The notes under the pieces were generated by a model. The model searched no databases. It worked only from the letters and a program-made list of their open reading frames with translations, and had not been told where the DNA came from. From Hymenobacter sp. YIM 151500-1 (GTDB lineage: Bacteria > Bacteroidota > Bacteroidia > Cytophagales > Hymenobacteraceae), in NCBI RefSeq assembly GCF_025979885.1, contig NZ_CP110139.1:2666001-2730000 (forward strand): a DNA stretch of 64,000 bases. The letters are read 5' to 3'. Made by a program: the position numbers and the translations under genes. Below, one piece after another: positions 1 through 9,424 of this stretch; the stretch's first letter is position 1; the number at the start of each line of letters is the position of its first letter.

Positions 1-390
1 CCGCCACTCGTTTTTTTCGATGGCGTGCCACACGGTTTTAAACAGCAGCTCGTGGTCGAACTGCTGCTTTACCAGGTAGTCCAGGGCCCCGCTGTTGAGG
101 GCCCGCACGGCCAGCACCTCACTGCCCGCCCCCGTAATCATGACGGCGCACAGGCTGTCAGGGGGGGCCAGCTTGAGCAGCTCGGCCAGCAGGTGCAGGC
201 CGTCCGTGTCGGGCAGGTTGTAGTCGAGCAGCACGCAGTCGGGGCGCAACACCGCAAACTGCGCGCAAGCCTCGGCGCCCGAGCTGGCTTCGCTGATTTC
301 GAGGCGCTCAAATCCGGTGTGTTTGCTTAGATAACGCCGGTACAACGCCCGGTCATGCTCGCTGTCGTCAACGAGTAGTATCTTTTTCAC
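1..390 (-). CDS. CheY-like response regulator (3' part outside window)
   Basis: Single receiver domain read from a GTG start at 390; the C-terminus runs off the left edge, so 130 codons are visible. The acidic pocket is D8-D9, the phospho-acceptor is D56 in LLDYNLPDTDG, and the late Lys lies in DYLVKQQ. It starts 10 bp after the stop of the preceding receiver gene, so it is probably the last visible member of the heme oxygenase-phytochrome operon and may take phosphate from that kinase (inference). The missing part could carry an output or a further kinase domain, so calling it a stand-alone receiver is provisional. Confidence 0.85.
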   Translation of the reverse strand, partial: MKKILLVDDSEHDRALYRRYLSKHTGFERLEISEASSGAEACAQFAVLRPDCVLLDYNLPDTDGLHLLAELLKLAPPDSLCAVMITGAGSEVLAVRALNSGALDYLVKQQFDHELLFKTVWHAIEKNEWR

Positions 391-400
391 CAGCCTGTCG

Positions 401-847
401 CTAATTCACCTTGGGTAGTTCGGAAGTCTCCAGCCAGTACTGAATGGCAAGCCGGATTTTCTCTTCCAGGGCGGCATATTCCAGGGGCTTGGTGAGGTAG
501 CTGTTCGCGCCCAGTTGGTAGCAATCCTGAATGTCCTGCTCGCTGGAGGAAGTGCTGAAGATAATAACCGGAATAGACAGCAGCTCCGGGTCGTTTTTGA
601 GTGCCTCCAGCACCATGCGGCCATCGGTGCCGGGCATGTTGAGGTCGAGCAGCACCAGCGCCGGCAAGACCGAAGGCCACCCCACGGCTTTGCCGTGCCC
701 TTGCAGGTACTGCAGGGCCTGGTCGCCGTTTTCGCAGCGCAGCACGGGGTTTTGCAGCGCATGCTTGCGGAAGGCCCGGCCCAGGGCCGTGAAATCTTCT
801 ATACTGTCTTCTACCACCAATATTGGTTTGAGCGGATGGGTTGTCAT
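401..847 (-). CDS. CheY-like response regulator of the phytochrome operon
   Basis: Protein of 148 aa that is essentially one receiver domain: acidic residues E13-D14, phospho-acceptor D68 in LLDLNMPGTDG, conserved Thr/Ser region in FSTSSSEQD and the Lys of YLTKPLEYA. No output domain is present, so it would act by protein contact or phosphorelay. The ATG at 847 is preferred over an upstream in-frame start because it opens directly into the first beta strand and leaves only 14 bp after the phytochrome stop. Receivers of this long-loop type commonly follow bacteriophytochrome kinases (family knowledge). Confidence 0.9.
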   Translation of the reverse strand: MTTHPLKPILVVEDSIEDFTALGRAFRKHALQNPVLRCENGDQALQYLQGHGKAVGWPSVLPALVLLDLNMPGTDGRMVLEALKNDPELLSIPVIIFSTSSSEQDIQDCYQLGANSYLTKPLEYAALEEKIRLAIQYWLETSELPKVN

Positions 848-861
848 AGCGGGGCTAGAGT

Positions 862-3165
862 CTAGCGTTTGGGAAGCGTGAAGTAAAAGGTGGTGCCCTG
901 CCCAGGAGTGGATTTCACCCATAAGCTGCCACCGTGTTTCTCAACCATTTTTTTGGCAATGGCCAGGCCGGCGCCGGTTCCGCCGCCGTATTTGTCCTGG
1001 GCGTGCAGGCGCTTGAACAGCTTGAAGATGATGGCGTGGTGCTTCGGGTCGATGCCGATACCGTTGTCCTGCACGTAGAACACGTAAAACTCGTCCAGGT
1101 TCACGGGCTGCCCCAGCTGGCCGGCGCTGTCACCGGAAACCTGGCCCACCGTAATGGTCGGCGCGGGCCGGTCGGTGTACTTGATGGCGTTGGTGAGCAG
1201 GTTGAGCAGCACCTCGTGCAGGCTGGTGCGGTCGGCCCGCACGGTGGGCAGGGAACCGGCTACGGTCAAGTTGGCTTGGGTTTCCTTGAGGCGCAGCTGC
1301 AGCAGGTCGGTCACGTCGGCCAGCACGTCGTTCAGGTCCACGTCGGCCAGCTCCAGTTCGGTGCGGCCCACCCGCGAAAGGTGCAGCAGCGACTCAATCA
1401 GGCCTTCCATGCGCTGGCTCAGGCGCGTCAGGGTTTGCAGCATGTGCACGCCCTCGGCGTCGAGACGGGAGGCGTAGTCTTCAAGCAAAAACAGGGAGTA
1501 GTTGTGAATGCCGCGCAAGGGTTCCTTGAGGTCGTGCGAGGCCACGTAGGCAAACGAGTCCAGCTCGTCATTGCTGCGCTCCAGCTCGGCGTTGAGGTGG
1601 CTCAGGCTCTGGGCGCGGGCCTGCAATTCGTTGAATGCCTTAAGCCGCAGGTCGGAAATATGCCGGCGGATTTCCCGAACGGTCTCCAGCTCGGCGGGCT
1701 GCCAGGGCGCGGCCGTGTTTTCCACCAGCTGCTTCCAGGCCTCAAACGACTGGCGGGGCGACAGAAACAGTTGCCCGTCGGCCAGCACCTGGGGCTTTTC
1801 GTGCTGGCCGGCCCACGTTACCGTTTGCACCACTTCGGGCCGGAACCAGAGCAGGTAGTTGCCGGGCGCATCGGCCAGGGAGGCGGCCACTATGCCGCTG
1901 GCCGTGCTGCGCAGCGCCAGCCCCGCCGGATTGAGGCTGCCGTAAGACGTGGTGTGAAACACTTCCTCCTGCGGGGCGTGCTCCTGCAACCAGGCCAGCA
2001 GCTCTTGAATCTGGGGCTCAGTTGGCGTCGTCCCCAGGGTCACGATTTCGCCAGCAAAGCAGATGGCCGCTCCGCCGCAGTCGAACACGTCCTGCATGGT
2101 AGGCCGGTGCTGGTAGAGGCCTTCCACGAAATTAGCGTGGGCCGCCACGTGCTCAAATAGTCGGGCCTGCCGCTCCCGGATGCGCAGCCGGTATCCGCTT
2201 TCGTCCTGCTGCTCTTTGCCGGGCAGCAGCGCCGAAAAGGTTTTGCCGATAAACTGGCACAGCTCGCGCAGCTCGTAGCTCACCAGGCGGGGCGTGAGGT
2301 GGTGGCAGGTAATCATGCCCCAGAGCCGCCCGTCCCGAATCAGCGAAATGGTCATGGTGGCCGCCGAGCCCAGGTTGTGCAAGTACTCCAAATGGATGGG
2401 CGACACGCTGCGCAGCACGGCGTAGGTCATGTCGGGCGGGCGGTTCGTGGCGGGGGTGTGCACTGGCACCAGCGGCACGGGCGTGTAGTGGGCATCGGGA
2501 ATGAAGCGGAGCCAGTTTTTGAGGTACATGGCCCGGGCCTGCTGCGGAATGTCGGAGGCCGGGTAGTGCAGCCCCAGCCAGGGCGGCAGGTCAGGGCGCG
2601 TGGCTTCGGCAATGATTTCGCCGCTTTCGTCGGGCGCGAAGCGGTAGATGGCTACCCGGTCGAAGCCCGTGATGGCGCGCACCTGGTGCACGGCGTGCTG
2701 GCAAAGCTCCAGCACGCTACCGGCTCCCAGCAGCTGCCCCACCGCCGCGTTCAGCGAGGGCAGGTCGAGGGGTGCCGCGGCCGTGTCGCTCACCGGCTCA
2801 AACTCCGCCCACAGCAGCTGGTCGTGGCGGTGCAAAATGAGCTTGTAGTACGGCTGGCCGGCTACCCGGTCGAGGCGGGCGCCCAGCAGCTGCGCGGTGC
2901 TGCTGAGTGTGCCCAGCCGCTCCTCGATTTCAGCCAGCCGGTCGGGGCCCAGCAGGCAGTCCAGGCCCTGACCCAGCAGGTCAGCGGCTTCGAGGCCGAT
3001 GAGTGGCCCGGTGTTGGCGCTGGCCTGCACAATGCGCCGGGTGGCCTCATCGAGGCACAGCAGGAAGCCGTAGGGCTGAATGGCGCCGGGCAGGTGAATT
3101 GGCTCCCGGTCACAGTTGGTCAGCGTAACGGGGGCCTGAAACCCGGAATGGTGGGGGAAACTCAC
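862..3165 (-). CDS. bphP: Bacteriophytochrome sensor histidine kinase
   Basis: Red/far-red photoreceptor kinase of 767 aa. In order: N-terminal PAS with the biliverdin-binding Cys18 in TNCDREPIHLPG; GAF with the chromophore-pocket motif PASDIP near residue 203; PHY with the tongue motif SPRQSFE; HisKA with phospho-accepting His544 in ASHDLKEPLRG; HATPase_c with NAIKYT, DNGIGI and GTGAGLAI. The GTG start at 3165 overlaps the heme oxygenase stop (GTGA), indicating translational coupling. An open frame continues upstream, but it is the antisense-free shadow of the heme oxygenase and lacks family similarity. The gene order supplies pigment, sensor and receivers in one transcript. Confidence 0.95.
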   Translation of the reverse strand: MSFPHHSGFQAPVTLTNCDREPIHLPGAIQPYGFLLCLDEATRRIVQASANTGPLIGLEAADLLGQGLDCLLGPDRLAEIEERLGTLSSTAQLLGARLDRVAGQPYYKLILHRHDQLLWAEFEPVSDTAAAPLDLPSLNAAVGQLLGAGSVLELCQHAVHQVRAITGFDRVAIYRFAPDESGEIIAEATRPDLPPWLGLHYPASDIPQQARAMYLKNWLRFIPDAHYTPVPLVPVHTPATNRPPDMTYAVLRSVSPIHLEYLHNLGSAATMTISLIRDGRLWGMITCHHLTPRLVSYELRELCQFIGKTFSALLPGKEQQDESGYRLRIRERQARLFEHVAAHANFVEGLYQHRPTMQDVFDCGGAAICFAGEIVTLGTTPTEPQIQELLAWLQEHAPQEEVFHTTSYGSLNPAGLALRSTASGIVAASLADAPGNYLLWFRPEVVQTVTWAGQHEKPQVLADGQLFLSPRQSFEAWKQLVENTAAPWQPAELETVREIRRHISDLRLKAFNELQARAQSLSHLNAELERSNDELDSFAYVASHDLKEPLRGIHNYSLFLLEDYASRLDAEGVHMLQTLTRLSQRMEGLIESLLHLSRVGRTELELADVDLNDVLADVTDLLQLRLKETQANLTVAGSLPTVRADRTSLHEVLLNLLTNAIKYTDRPAPTITVGQVSGDSAGQLGQPVNLDEFYVFYVQDNGIGIDPKHHAIIFKLFKRLHAQDKYGGGTGAGLAIAKKMVEKHGGSLWVKSTPGQGTTFYFTLPKR

Positions 3166-3740
3166 GGTTGCTTGATCCACGCGGCGAGGTGTTGAAAGGT
3201 ATGACTGGCCGAGGCCACAATGTCGTCCGGGCTGGTGGTGGCCGCCTCGGCGGTGAGCAGCTGGCAAAAGGTCTTCCACCGGGGCCCGGTTTGCTCCCCG
3301 TAGCCCGCGAAATAGCGGCGCAGCGGAATGCCAGCCTGGATTAGCTGGCGCGTAATTACCTGTCCGCCCAGCGTGGAGCCTTCTACCACGTACATGGCCC
3401 CCAGCAGCTGGGCCCGGCTGTGCAGCGGCGGCATGGCCGGGCACAGCGGCAGGCCAGGAGCCGCGGCGGGTCGTTGCAAATCCTCCAGAATCAGGTGGGC
3501 GCGGTAGCGTGCCGGCAGCTCCCAGGCCCCGGAAAAAGCCGGAACCTGCTGCCGCAAGGCCGTTTCGTAGGGCTGCAGGAAGCCGTAGAGCTTGGCCAGA
3601 AACCACGCCGTGCCTTCGGCGGTGGGGGCGCCGGCTACCAGAGCCTGGTTGAAGGCGTTTTGCTCCAGCGCATCGTGGTACGGGCGGGTTTCGCGGCGCA
3701 ACCGCAGCAGCAACGACGGCGCTTCAACAACACTAGGCAT
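3162..3740 (-). CDS. bphO: Heme oxygenase (biliverdin-producing)
   Basis: Protein of 192 aa of the bacterial heme oxygenase family, which opens heme to biliverdin, CO and iron. The proximal heme-ligand His is in TRPYHDALEQ near the N-terminus and the glycine-rich distal helix is GAMYVVEGSTLGGQ. The ATG at 3740 places the His at the usual distance; a longer in-frame extension is Pro/Cys-rich and unlikely. It is directly coupled to the bacteriophytochrome, so the probable role is making the biliverdin chromophore, not iron scavenging. The gene name follows the usual BphO/BphP pairing. Confidence 0.92.
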   Translation of the reverse strand: MPSVVEAPSLLLRLRRETRPYHDALEQNAFNQALVAGAPTAEGTAWFLAKLYGFLQPYETALRQQVPAFSGAWELPARYRAHLILEDLQRPAAAPGLPLCPAMPPLHSRAQLLGAMYVVEGSTLGGQVITRQLIQAGIPLRRYFAGYGEQTGPRWKTFCQLLTAEAATTSPDDIVASASHTFQHLAAWIKQP

Positions 3741-4470
3741 CGGGGAACAGGAAAAGTTGCTGACTGGTAAGCAGACAAAGATAACCGGCCGCCCGCCCGG
3801 AAAGTCACCCACTGGCCCCGAAAAATTACCCGCCCCGTCGTTCGGAAGAAAATCTTGTCAGCTGAAAGCAGCAGGCCCGCCGCGAAGACGAGGCGGCGCT
3901 GCCCCACCGCTGCTGAGTGATTCTGCGGATCAGCTCTGACGACGGAGCAGCAGTTGGCGGTAGTTGTTGCAGCGTCTGGCCGCTGCAAGGACGCGCCCCT
4001 TGGCTCCGCCGACCGGCGGTTCGCGTCTCTACTCTTCACACCGTGCCACTACCCTGGGGGCGTAAGGCAAACCGCTTCTGAGGCGGAAAAATCGGTGCTG
4101 CTGGCCCAGCCGTGACGCCTGGGGCCGGCCACCCACGCCAGCCCCGACGTACTGCGGCCTTCACCAGGGCGGCACCGGCGCAGCCAGATGTAAATCTGCT
4201 TCAGATGATTGACTCGCTTCCGGTAGAAAACCGGGAGCGTAAGAATGCTGGCCAACCTAAACAGGCGCGAAATAGATGGCTGGCGGCAGTCTTTATCACT
4301 ATTCGGACATTGCCTTGTACAAACTTGGCTGACAGTGCGTAGCTTTACTACAATCAGCTCACAGTGCTTTTTCAGCAATAGTTGGTTATCAAGCTCCGTT
4401 TTTGAGGGCGGCGAGCGGCACTTTTCTTTTCAAGTAACGCTTACCTGTCCGCCCCCTTACCTGTCCCACC
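3741..4470. other. Intergenic region without a supported gene
   Basis: 730 bp between the divergent heme oxygenase operon and the large secreted protein. Short open frames on both strands have no coding character. It must hold both promoters, but I cannot fix either one. Around 3985-4035 there is a GC-rich stretch with self-complementary words (GACGCGCC, CGACCGGCGG) resembling the GGGGCGCG repeats at 32067 and 36756. Confidence 0.5.
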
Positions 4471-7400
4471 ATGCCCACAGAGCTATTTACTACCCTTATT
4501 CCTTCCCTGCATATTTCCAAGTCCGGCCACTTGGCTGGCGTCAACGGCCGGCGCCTGGTTAGGCGGGTGCGGCCGGCGGCCAGCTGGCTGCTGACGCTGC
4601 TGCTCCTGCTGCTGAGCGGCGCGGCCACCACTGCCCTGGCGCAGGCGACACCGCCCCCGGAGTGCAGCCAGGACGAGAAGTTTATCAACAACTGGTATTT
4701 CGGCTACCGGGCGGGGCTGGACTTCAACCAGGCCACCGACTCCATTCCGCCCGCGGTACTGACTAACGGGCGGATGGTGGCGCCGGCCGGCTCCGGGGTA
4801 ATGTCGGACGGCAATGGCAGCCTGCTCTTCTACAGCAACGGCGACACCGTGTGGAGCCGCAACCACAGCATTATGCCCAACGGCACCGGCCTGGGCGGCA
4901 ACCGCCTCGCCACCGACGGTCCTTTGGCCATCCGGAAGCCGGGCAGCCCCACCACGCCGGGCGGGCCGACGAGCTATTACCTTTTCACCCAGGACGCGCA
5001 AGGTGGCCCCAAAGGCCTGAGCTACTCGGAAATCGTTATTCCGGCCGGGGGCCAGGGCGAGGTGGTGGCTACTGCCAAGAACGTGCCCCTCGCCCGCGGC
5101 ACAACCGAGAAAATGACGGGTGTGCTGCACAAAAACGGCTGCGACATCTGGATTATCGTGCACGGCTGGGGCACTGCGACCAGCGGCACCGACAACCGCG
5201 GCGACTCTTTTCTGGCCTACCGCGTGACGCCGGCCGGCGTACAGACCACGCCGGTGATTTCAACCATTGGCTCCCTGCACGCGCCGAGCATTGCAGCCCA
5301 GGGCTACCGCGGCCAGATGAAAGTGTCGCCCGACGGCGAGCAGTTGGCCGTGGCCCGCTTCAGCGAAACCGCCGCCACCGACAGCAGCAGCACCGTCGAG
5401 CTGTTTGCTTTTGATGCCGCCACGGGCGCAGTCAGCAACCGCCGGGCCATCGACAGCGGGGCGGGCGGCTACTACGGCGTTGAGTTTTCGCCCGGCCGCA
5501 GCCGGCTCTACGCTACGGTGCTGAGCCCGCCCCAGCTGCTTCAGTTTGACTTGACTGCCGCCAACGTGCCGGCCAGCCGGCAGGTTATTCCGCTCAACCA
5601 AACTACGCCGGTCGGTCTGGGCTCCATGCAGGCCGCCCCCGATGGCAAGATTTACGTGGCCCGCGACAACCAGCCGGCCCTGGGCTTTATCACCTACCCC
5701 GACTCGCTGGGGGCGGCCGTGGCCTACGCCGACGACAGCCTACAGCTGGGCGGGCGCCGTAGCGGGCTGGGCTTGCCCAACTTCAACCAAAGCTCCCTGC
5801 TCCGAGTGGGCTTCGGGGCCCAGTCTACGGCGTGTTTGGAAATAACCTTTCGGGCTGGTTCTCCTATTCCTAACCCGGAGCGCTACGAGTGGGACTTTGG
5901 CGACGGTACTAAGTCGACGGTAGCCAACCCCGTTCATACCTTCCCCCGGCCCGGCGACTATGTTGTGACGCTGCGCATTACTAATTTTTGCTTTTGCCGC
6001 GAAACCCAAGCCCTTATCCGGGTACCCGGCCCGCCCACGCCGGGCAGCATCGCCGACAGTCAGACGCTGTGCGCCGGGGCCACGCCGGCTCCGCTCACCA
6101 GTGCCGCCCCGGCTGGTGCCGGCACCGGGCAGTTCAGCTATCAGTGGCAATCGTCGCCGGACAACACCACCTGGACCGACATTGGCGGCGCTACTGCCGA
6201 AACCTTCACGCCCCCCGCGCTAAGCACTACTACCTATTTCCGGCGGCTGGTAACGTCGGGCTTCTGCGAGCCGCGCACGCCAACGGCATCCGTCCGCATC
6301 ACCGTGCTACCGGCCCTGGTGGCTGGCAGCATTGCCGCCGACCAAACCGTGTGCGCCGGCACCACCCCCGCGCCGCTGACGAGCAGCGCCCCGGCTACGG
6401 GCGGTACGGGCACGTTTGCGTATCAGTGGGAGTCGTCCACGGATAACACCACCTGGACTGCCATCAGCGGGGCCACCGGCGAAACGCTGGCGCCCGGCCC
6501 GCTTACGGTTACCACCTACTTCCGCCGCCAAGTGCGCTCCGGGGCCTGCACCACCGGGCCTTCCAACACCGTTACAGTAACTGTAGCGCCGGCCCTAACG
6601 GCCGGTAGCATTGCCGCAAGCCAAACTGTGTGCGCCGGCGGCACGCCTGCTGCCCTTACCAGCGAAACTCCGGCCACGGGCGGTACGGGCAGTATCGACT
6701 ATCAATGGGAATCATCGACAGACAATACTACCTGGACGCCCATTAGCGGGGCCACCGGGCCGACGTATGCACCGGGTGCGCTGACGGCTACTACGTACTT
6801 CCGGCGCCGGGCAAGCTCGGGCAGCGCCTGCGCCCCGGCTTTGTCCAATGTCGTCACCATTACCGTAGCGCCGGCGCTGGTAGCCGGCACCATCGGCACG
6901 AGCCAGACGCTGTGCCCCGGCGCTACCCCCGCCCCCCTTACCAGCACGGCCGGGGCCAGCGGTGGCACGGGCACGCCTGTGTACCAGTGGGAATCTTCTC
7001 CCGACAACTCGACCTGGACCGCCATAGCCGGGGCCACGGGCGAGACCTTCACGCCCGGTCCGCTGTTTGTTACCACTTATTTCCGGCGCCGGGTGACGGC
7101 GGGGCCCTGCGGCCCGGAGTATTCGGCCCCGGTTGCCTTGACGGTGCTGCCGCCGCTGAGCGCGGGTAGCATTGCGGCCGACCAGACCATCTGTGCGGGG
7201 GCTGCGCCGGCTCCGCTTACCAGCACCAGCGAGGCCGGCGGCGGCACGGGCACGTTTGCGTATCAGTGGGAGTCTTCAGTGGATAATGTGAACTGGACGG
7301 CCGTTGCTGGCGCTACCGGCGCGACTTTCACGCCCGGCCCGCTGGCAGCTACCACCTATTTCCGCCGTCAGGTAAGCTCCGGGGCCTGCACTACCACGCC

Positions 7401-9318
7401 ATCCAACGTGGTGACGATAACCGTGGTACCGGCCCTGACGGCCGGCAGCATTGCCGCAAACCAAACTGTGTGCACCGGCGGTATCCCGGCTGCCCTCACT
7501 AGTGAGACACCAGCCGCGGGCGGTACGGGCACGGTTGCGTACCAGTGGGAATCTTCTCCGGATAACTCGACCTGGACGGCCATTGGCGGAGCCACGGGGC
7601 CGACGTATGCGCCGGGTGCGCTGACGGTTACCACGTACTTCCGGCGCCGGGCAAGCTCGGGACCTTGCGGGCCGGCTTTGTCTAATGTCGTTACCATCAC
7701 CGTGGCGCCGGCCCTGGCCGCTGGTACCATCGGTGCCAGCCAGGCCCTGTGCCCTGACGCTGTGCCCGCACCGCTTACCAGCACGGCCGGAGCTAGTGGC
7801 GGCACGGGTAGCTACAGCTACCAGTGGGAATCCTCGGCGGATAACTCGACCTGGACGCCGATTGCCGGTGCCACCGGGGCCGACTATGCGCCGGGTCCGC
7901 TCGTAGCCACTACCTACTACCGGCGGCGGGTAACGTCGGGGCCCTGCGGCCCGGAGTATTCGGCTCCCGTTGCCCTGACGGTGCTGCCCAGCCTGGTTGC
8001 GGGCAACATCAGCGCCGACCAGGACATCTGCGCGGGCACCGCGCCGGCTGCGCTTAGCGGCGGCGGGGCCAGCGGGGGCACCGGCACGTTTGCGTACCAG
8101 TGGGAGTCTTCGGCGGATAATGTGAACTGGACGGCCGTTGCCGGCGCCACCGGGCCCACTTTCGCACCCGGCCCGCTCACGGCTACCACGTACTTCCGGC
8201 GCCGCGTAACGTCGGGCACCGGTACCTGCGCCTCGGCAGTTTCCAACGTGGTGACAATACGGGTGCAGCCGGCCGTGACGCCCACGGTAAGCGTGGCGCC
8301 GCCGCCCGTGCAGTGCCCCGGCACGCCGCTCACCTTCACGGCGGTGGTTGCCAACGCGGGCCCGGCGCCTATAATCCGGTGGTTTGTCAACAACGTGGGC
8401 ATAACCAGTGGGCCGACGTTTACCAGCAGCACGCTGGCTTCCGGCGACCAGGTGCGGGTGGAGGTGACGCCCACGGCCGGGCTATGCAGCACGGGCCCGG
8501 CCGTGGCCACCGTTACAGTAACCCGCACGCCGACGCCGCTGCCCACGCTTACCATTGCCGTGCAGCCGGGCGGGCCCGCTTGCCTGGGTGCCCCGCTTAC
8601 CTTCAGCATTGCCTCCGTAACGGAGCCCGGCCCGGCCCCCGAGTACCAGTGGCAGGTCAACGGCGGCGACGTGGTCGGGGCTACGGGCCCGGTCTTCACC
8701 AGCACAACGCTGCGCGAGGGCCAGATCGTGACGCTGCGCCTGCGCACGACCAACGTGTGCGGACAGCCCGTTACGGCCGTTTCCAATGGCGTGCCCGTGC
8801 GGATTCAGCCGCCGGTTGACGTGGATGCCGGCCCCGACAAGGAAATTCTGGCTGGCTCCTCCGTGACGCTGGAAGGCCGCGCCGACGGCACCTACCCCGT
8901 GCGGTGGGCGCCGGCCGCAGGGCTGACGTTCCGGGGCGACTCGCTCCGGCCCGTGGCCTCGCCCACGGTAACCACAACTTACACGCTCTCGGCCGGAACC
9001 GGCGGCTGCGCCGACTCCGACCAGGTGACGGTGACCGTGCGCCCGGCTATCCGCATTCCCAACGCCTTCACGCCCAACAATGATGGCCGCGACGACACCT
9101 GGCAGATTGAATTCATCGAGCAATTCCCCGACAATACGGTGAGCGTGTTCAACCGCTGGGGCAACCGGGTTTTCTCGGTTAACAACTACAGCCGGGCCAA
9201 TGAGTGGCGCGGCGACATCAACGGCCAGCCGGCACCGGTCGGCACCTACTACTACGTCGTCGTCACGAAGGGCCCGCTAGGCAGGTCCTACAGCGGGTCA
9301 ATTACGATTCTGTATTAA
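4471..9318 (+). CDS. Giant secreted Ig-repeat protein with gliding-motility (T9SS type B) C-terminal domain
   Basis: Protein of 1615 aa. A hydrophobic signal core (about 39-57) ends in ALA-Q, after an unusually long basic n-region. Residues about 70-450 look like a beta-propeller-like head, followed by a PKD domain (WDFGDGT, about 465-520). Eight Ig-like units of about 93 aa follow from residue 523 to about 1270, each with QTxC, YQWESSxDNxxWT and TTYFRR. The C-terminal 90 aa (IPNAFTPNNDGRDD to the end) is the gliding motility-associated C-terminal domain, a type IX secretion signal. The next gene is a PorP/SprF protein, the usual partner for type B cargo. Probable cell-surface adhesin or matrix protein; no enzymatic motif seen. 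Confidence 0.92.
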   Translation: MPTELFTTLIPSLHISKSGHLAGVNGRRLVRRVRPAASWLLTLLLLLLSGAATTALAQATPPPECSQDEKFINNWYFGYRAGLDFNQATDSIPPAVLTNGRMVAPAGSGVMSDGNGSLLFYSNGDTVWSRNHSIMPNGTGLGGNRLATDGPLAIRKPGSPTTPGGPTSYYLFTQDAQGGPKGLSYSEIVIPAGGQGEVVATAKNVPLARGTTEKMTGVLHKNGCDIWIIVHGWGTATSGTDNRGDSFLAYRVTPAGVQTTPVISTIGSLHAPSIAAQGYRGQMKVSPDGEQLAVARFSETAATDSSSTVELFAFDAATGAVSNRRAIDSGAGGYYGVEFSPGRSRLYATVLSPPQLLQFDLTAANVPASRQVIPLNQTTPVGLGSMQAAPDGKIYVARDNQPALGFITYPDSLGAAVAYADDSLQLGGRRSGLGLPNFNQSSLLRVGFGAQSTACLEITFRAGSPIPNPERYEWDFGDGTKSTVANPVHTFPRPGDYVVTLRITNFCFCRETQALIRVPGPPTPGSIADSQTLCAGATPAPLTSAAPAGAGTGQFSYQWQSSPDNTTWTDIGGATAETFTPPALSTTTYFRRLVTSGFCEPRTPTASVRITVLPALVAGSIAADQTVCAGTTPAPLTSSAPATGGTGTFAYQWESSTDNTTWTAISGATGETLAPGPLTVTTYFRRQVRSGACTTGPSNTVTVTVAPALTAGSIAASQTVCAGGTPAALTSETPATGGTGSIDYQWESSTDNTTWTPISGATGPTYAPGALTATTYFRRRASSGSACAPALSNVVTITVAPALVAGTIGTSQTLCPGATPAPLTSTAGASGGTGTPVYQWESSPDNSTWTAIAGATGETFTPGPLFVTTYFRRRVTAGPCGPEYSAPVALTVLPPLSAGSIAADQTICAGAAPAPLTSTSEAGGGTGTFAYQWESSVDNVNWTAVAGATGATFTPGPLAATTYFRRQVSSGACTTTPSNVVTITVVPALTAGSIAANQTVCTGGIPAALTSETPAAGGTGTVAYQWESSPDNSTWTAIGGATGPTYAPGALTVTTYFRRRASSGPCGPALSNVVTITVAPALAAGTIGASQALCPDAVPAPLTSTAGASGGTGSYSYQWESSADNSTWTPIAGATGADYAPGPLVATTYYRRRVTSGPCGPEYSAPVALTVLPSLVAGNISADQDICAGTAPAALSGGGASGGTGTFAYQWESSADNVNWTAVAGATGPTFAPGPLTATTYFRRRVTSGTGTCASAVSNVVTIRVQPAVTPTVSVAPPPVQCPGTPLTFTAVVANAGPAPIIRWFVNNVGITSGPTFTSSTLASGDQVRVEVTPTAGLCSTGPAVATVTVTRTPTPLPTLTIAVQPGGPACLGAPLTFSIASVTEPGPAPEYQWQVNGGDVVGATGPVFTSTTLREGQIVTLRLRTTNVCGQPVTAVSNGVPVRIQPPVDVDAGPDKEILAGSSVTLEGRADGTYPVRWAPAAGLTFRGDSLRPVASPTVTTTYTLSAGTGGCADSDQVTVTVRPAIRIPNAFTPNNDGRDDTWQIEFIEQFPDNTVSVFNRWGNRVFSVNNYSRANEWRGDINGQPAPVGTYYYVVVTKGPLGRSYSGSITILY
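6040..8274 (+). repeat. Eight tandem Ig-domain repeats with a three-unit higher-order duplication
   Basis: Unit starts are at 6040, 6322, 6601, 6883, 7162, 7441, 7720 and 7999, a period of about 280 bp. Units 2-3-4 (6322-7161, 840 bp) match units 5-6-7 (7162-7998, 837 bp) in order: 2 with 5 (AGSIAADQ, RSGACTT/SSGACTT), 3 with 6 (PAALTSETP, GPTYAPGAL), 4 with 7 (AGTIG, CGPEYSAPVALTVLP). Unit 8 begins another copy of the first type. The array therefore grew by duplicating a triplet. Confidence 0.85.
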
Positions 9319-9420
9319 GGTCTTGGGGTCTTAGGGTCTTGGTCTCTGAACCAGCCTTTCGTTACCAATTAAATCTAAGACCCCAAGACCCCCAACAAGC
9401 CAAGTCCCCAAGACCCCTAC
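9319..9420. terminator. Long hairpin between the giant protein and porP/sprF
   Basis: Begins directly after the stop codon. A 14-bp perfect inverted repeat (9321-9334 with 9375-9388) is embedded in iterated GGTCTT/AAGACC words. Related hairpins end genes at 30923 and 34373. Likely transcript end or 3' stabiliser; termination is inferred from structure only. Confidence 0.5.
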
Positions 9421-9424
9421 GGTT

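Noticed and set aside
934..2160. 408-codon open frame antisense to the phytochrome gene
   Set aside because: Shadow of a GC-rich gene; composition is His/Gln/Val-rich and matches no protein, whereas the minus strand has all phytochrome motifs.
4049..4378. Short frames in the 3741-4470 gap
   Set aside because: No start context, motif or conserved composition.
6040..8274. Regular about 280-bp repeats considered as mobile or CRISPR-like
   Set aside because: They are in-frame Ig domains of one protein.
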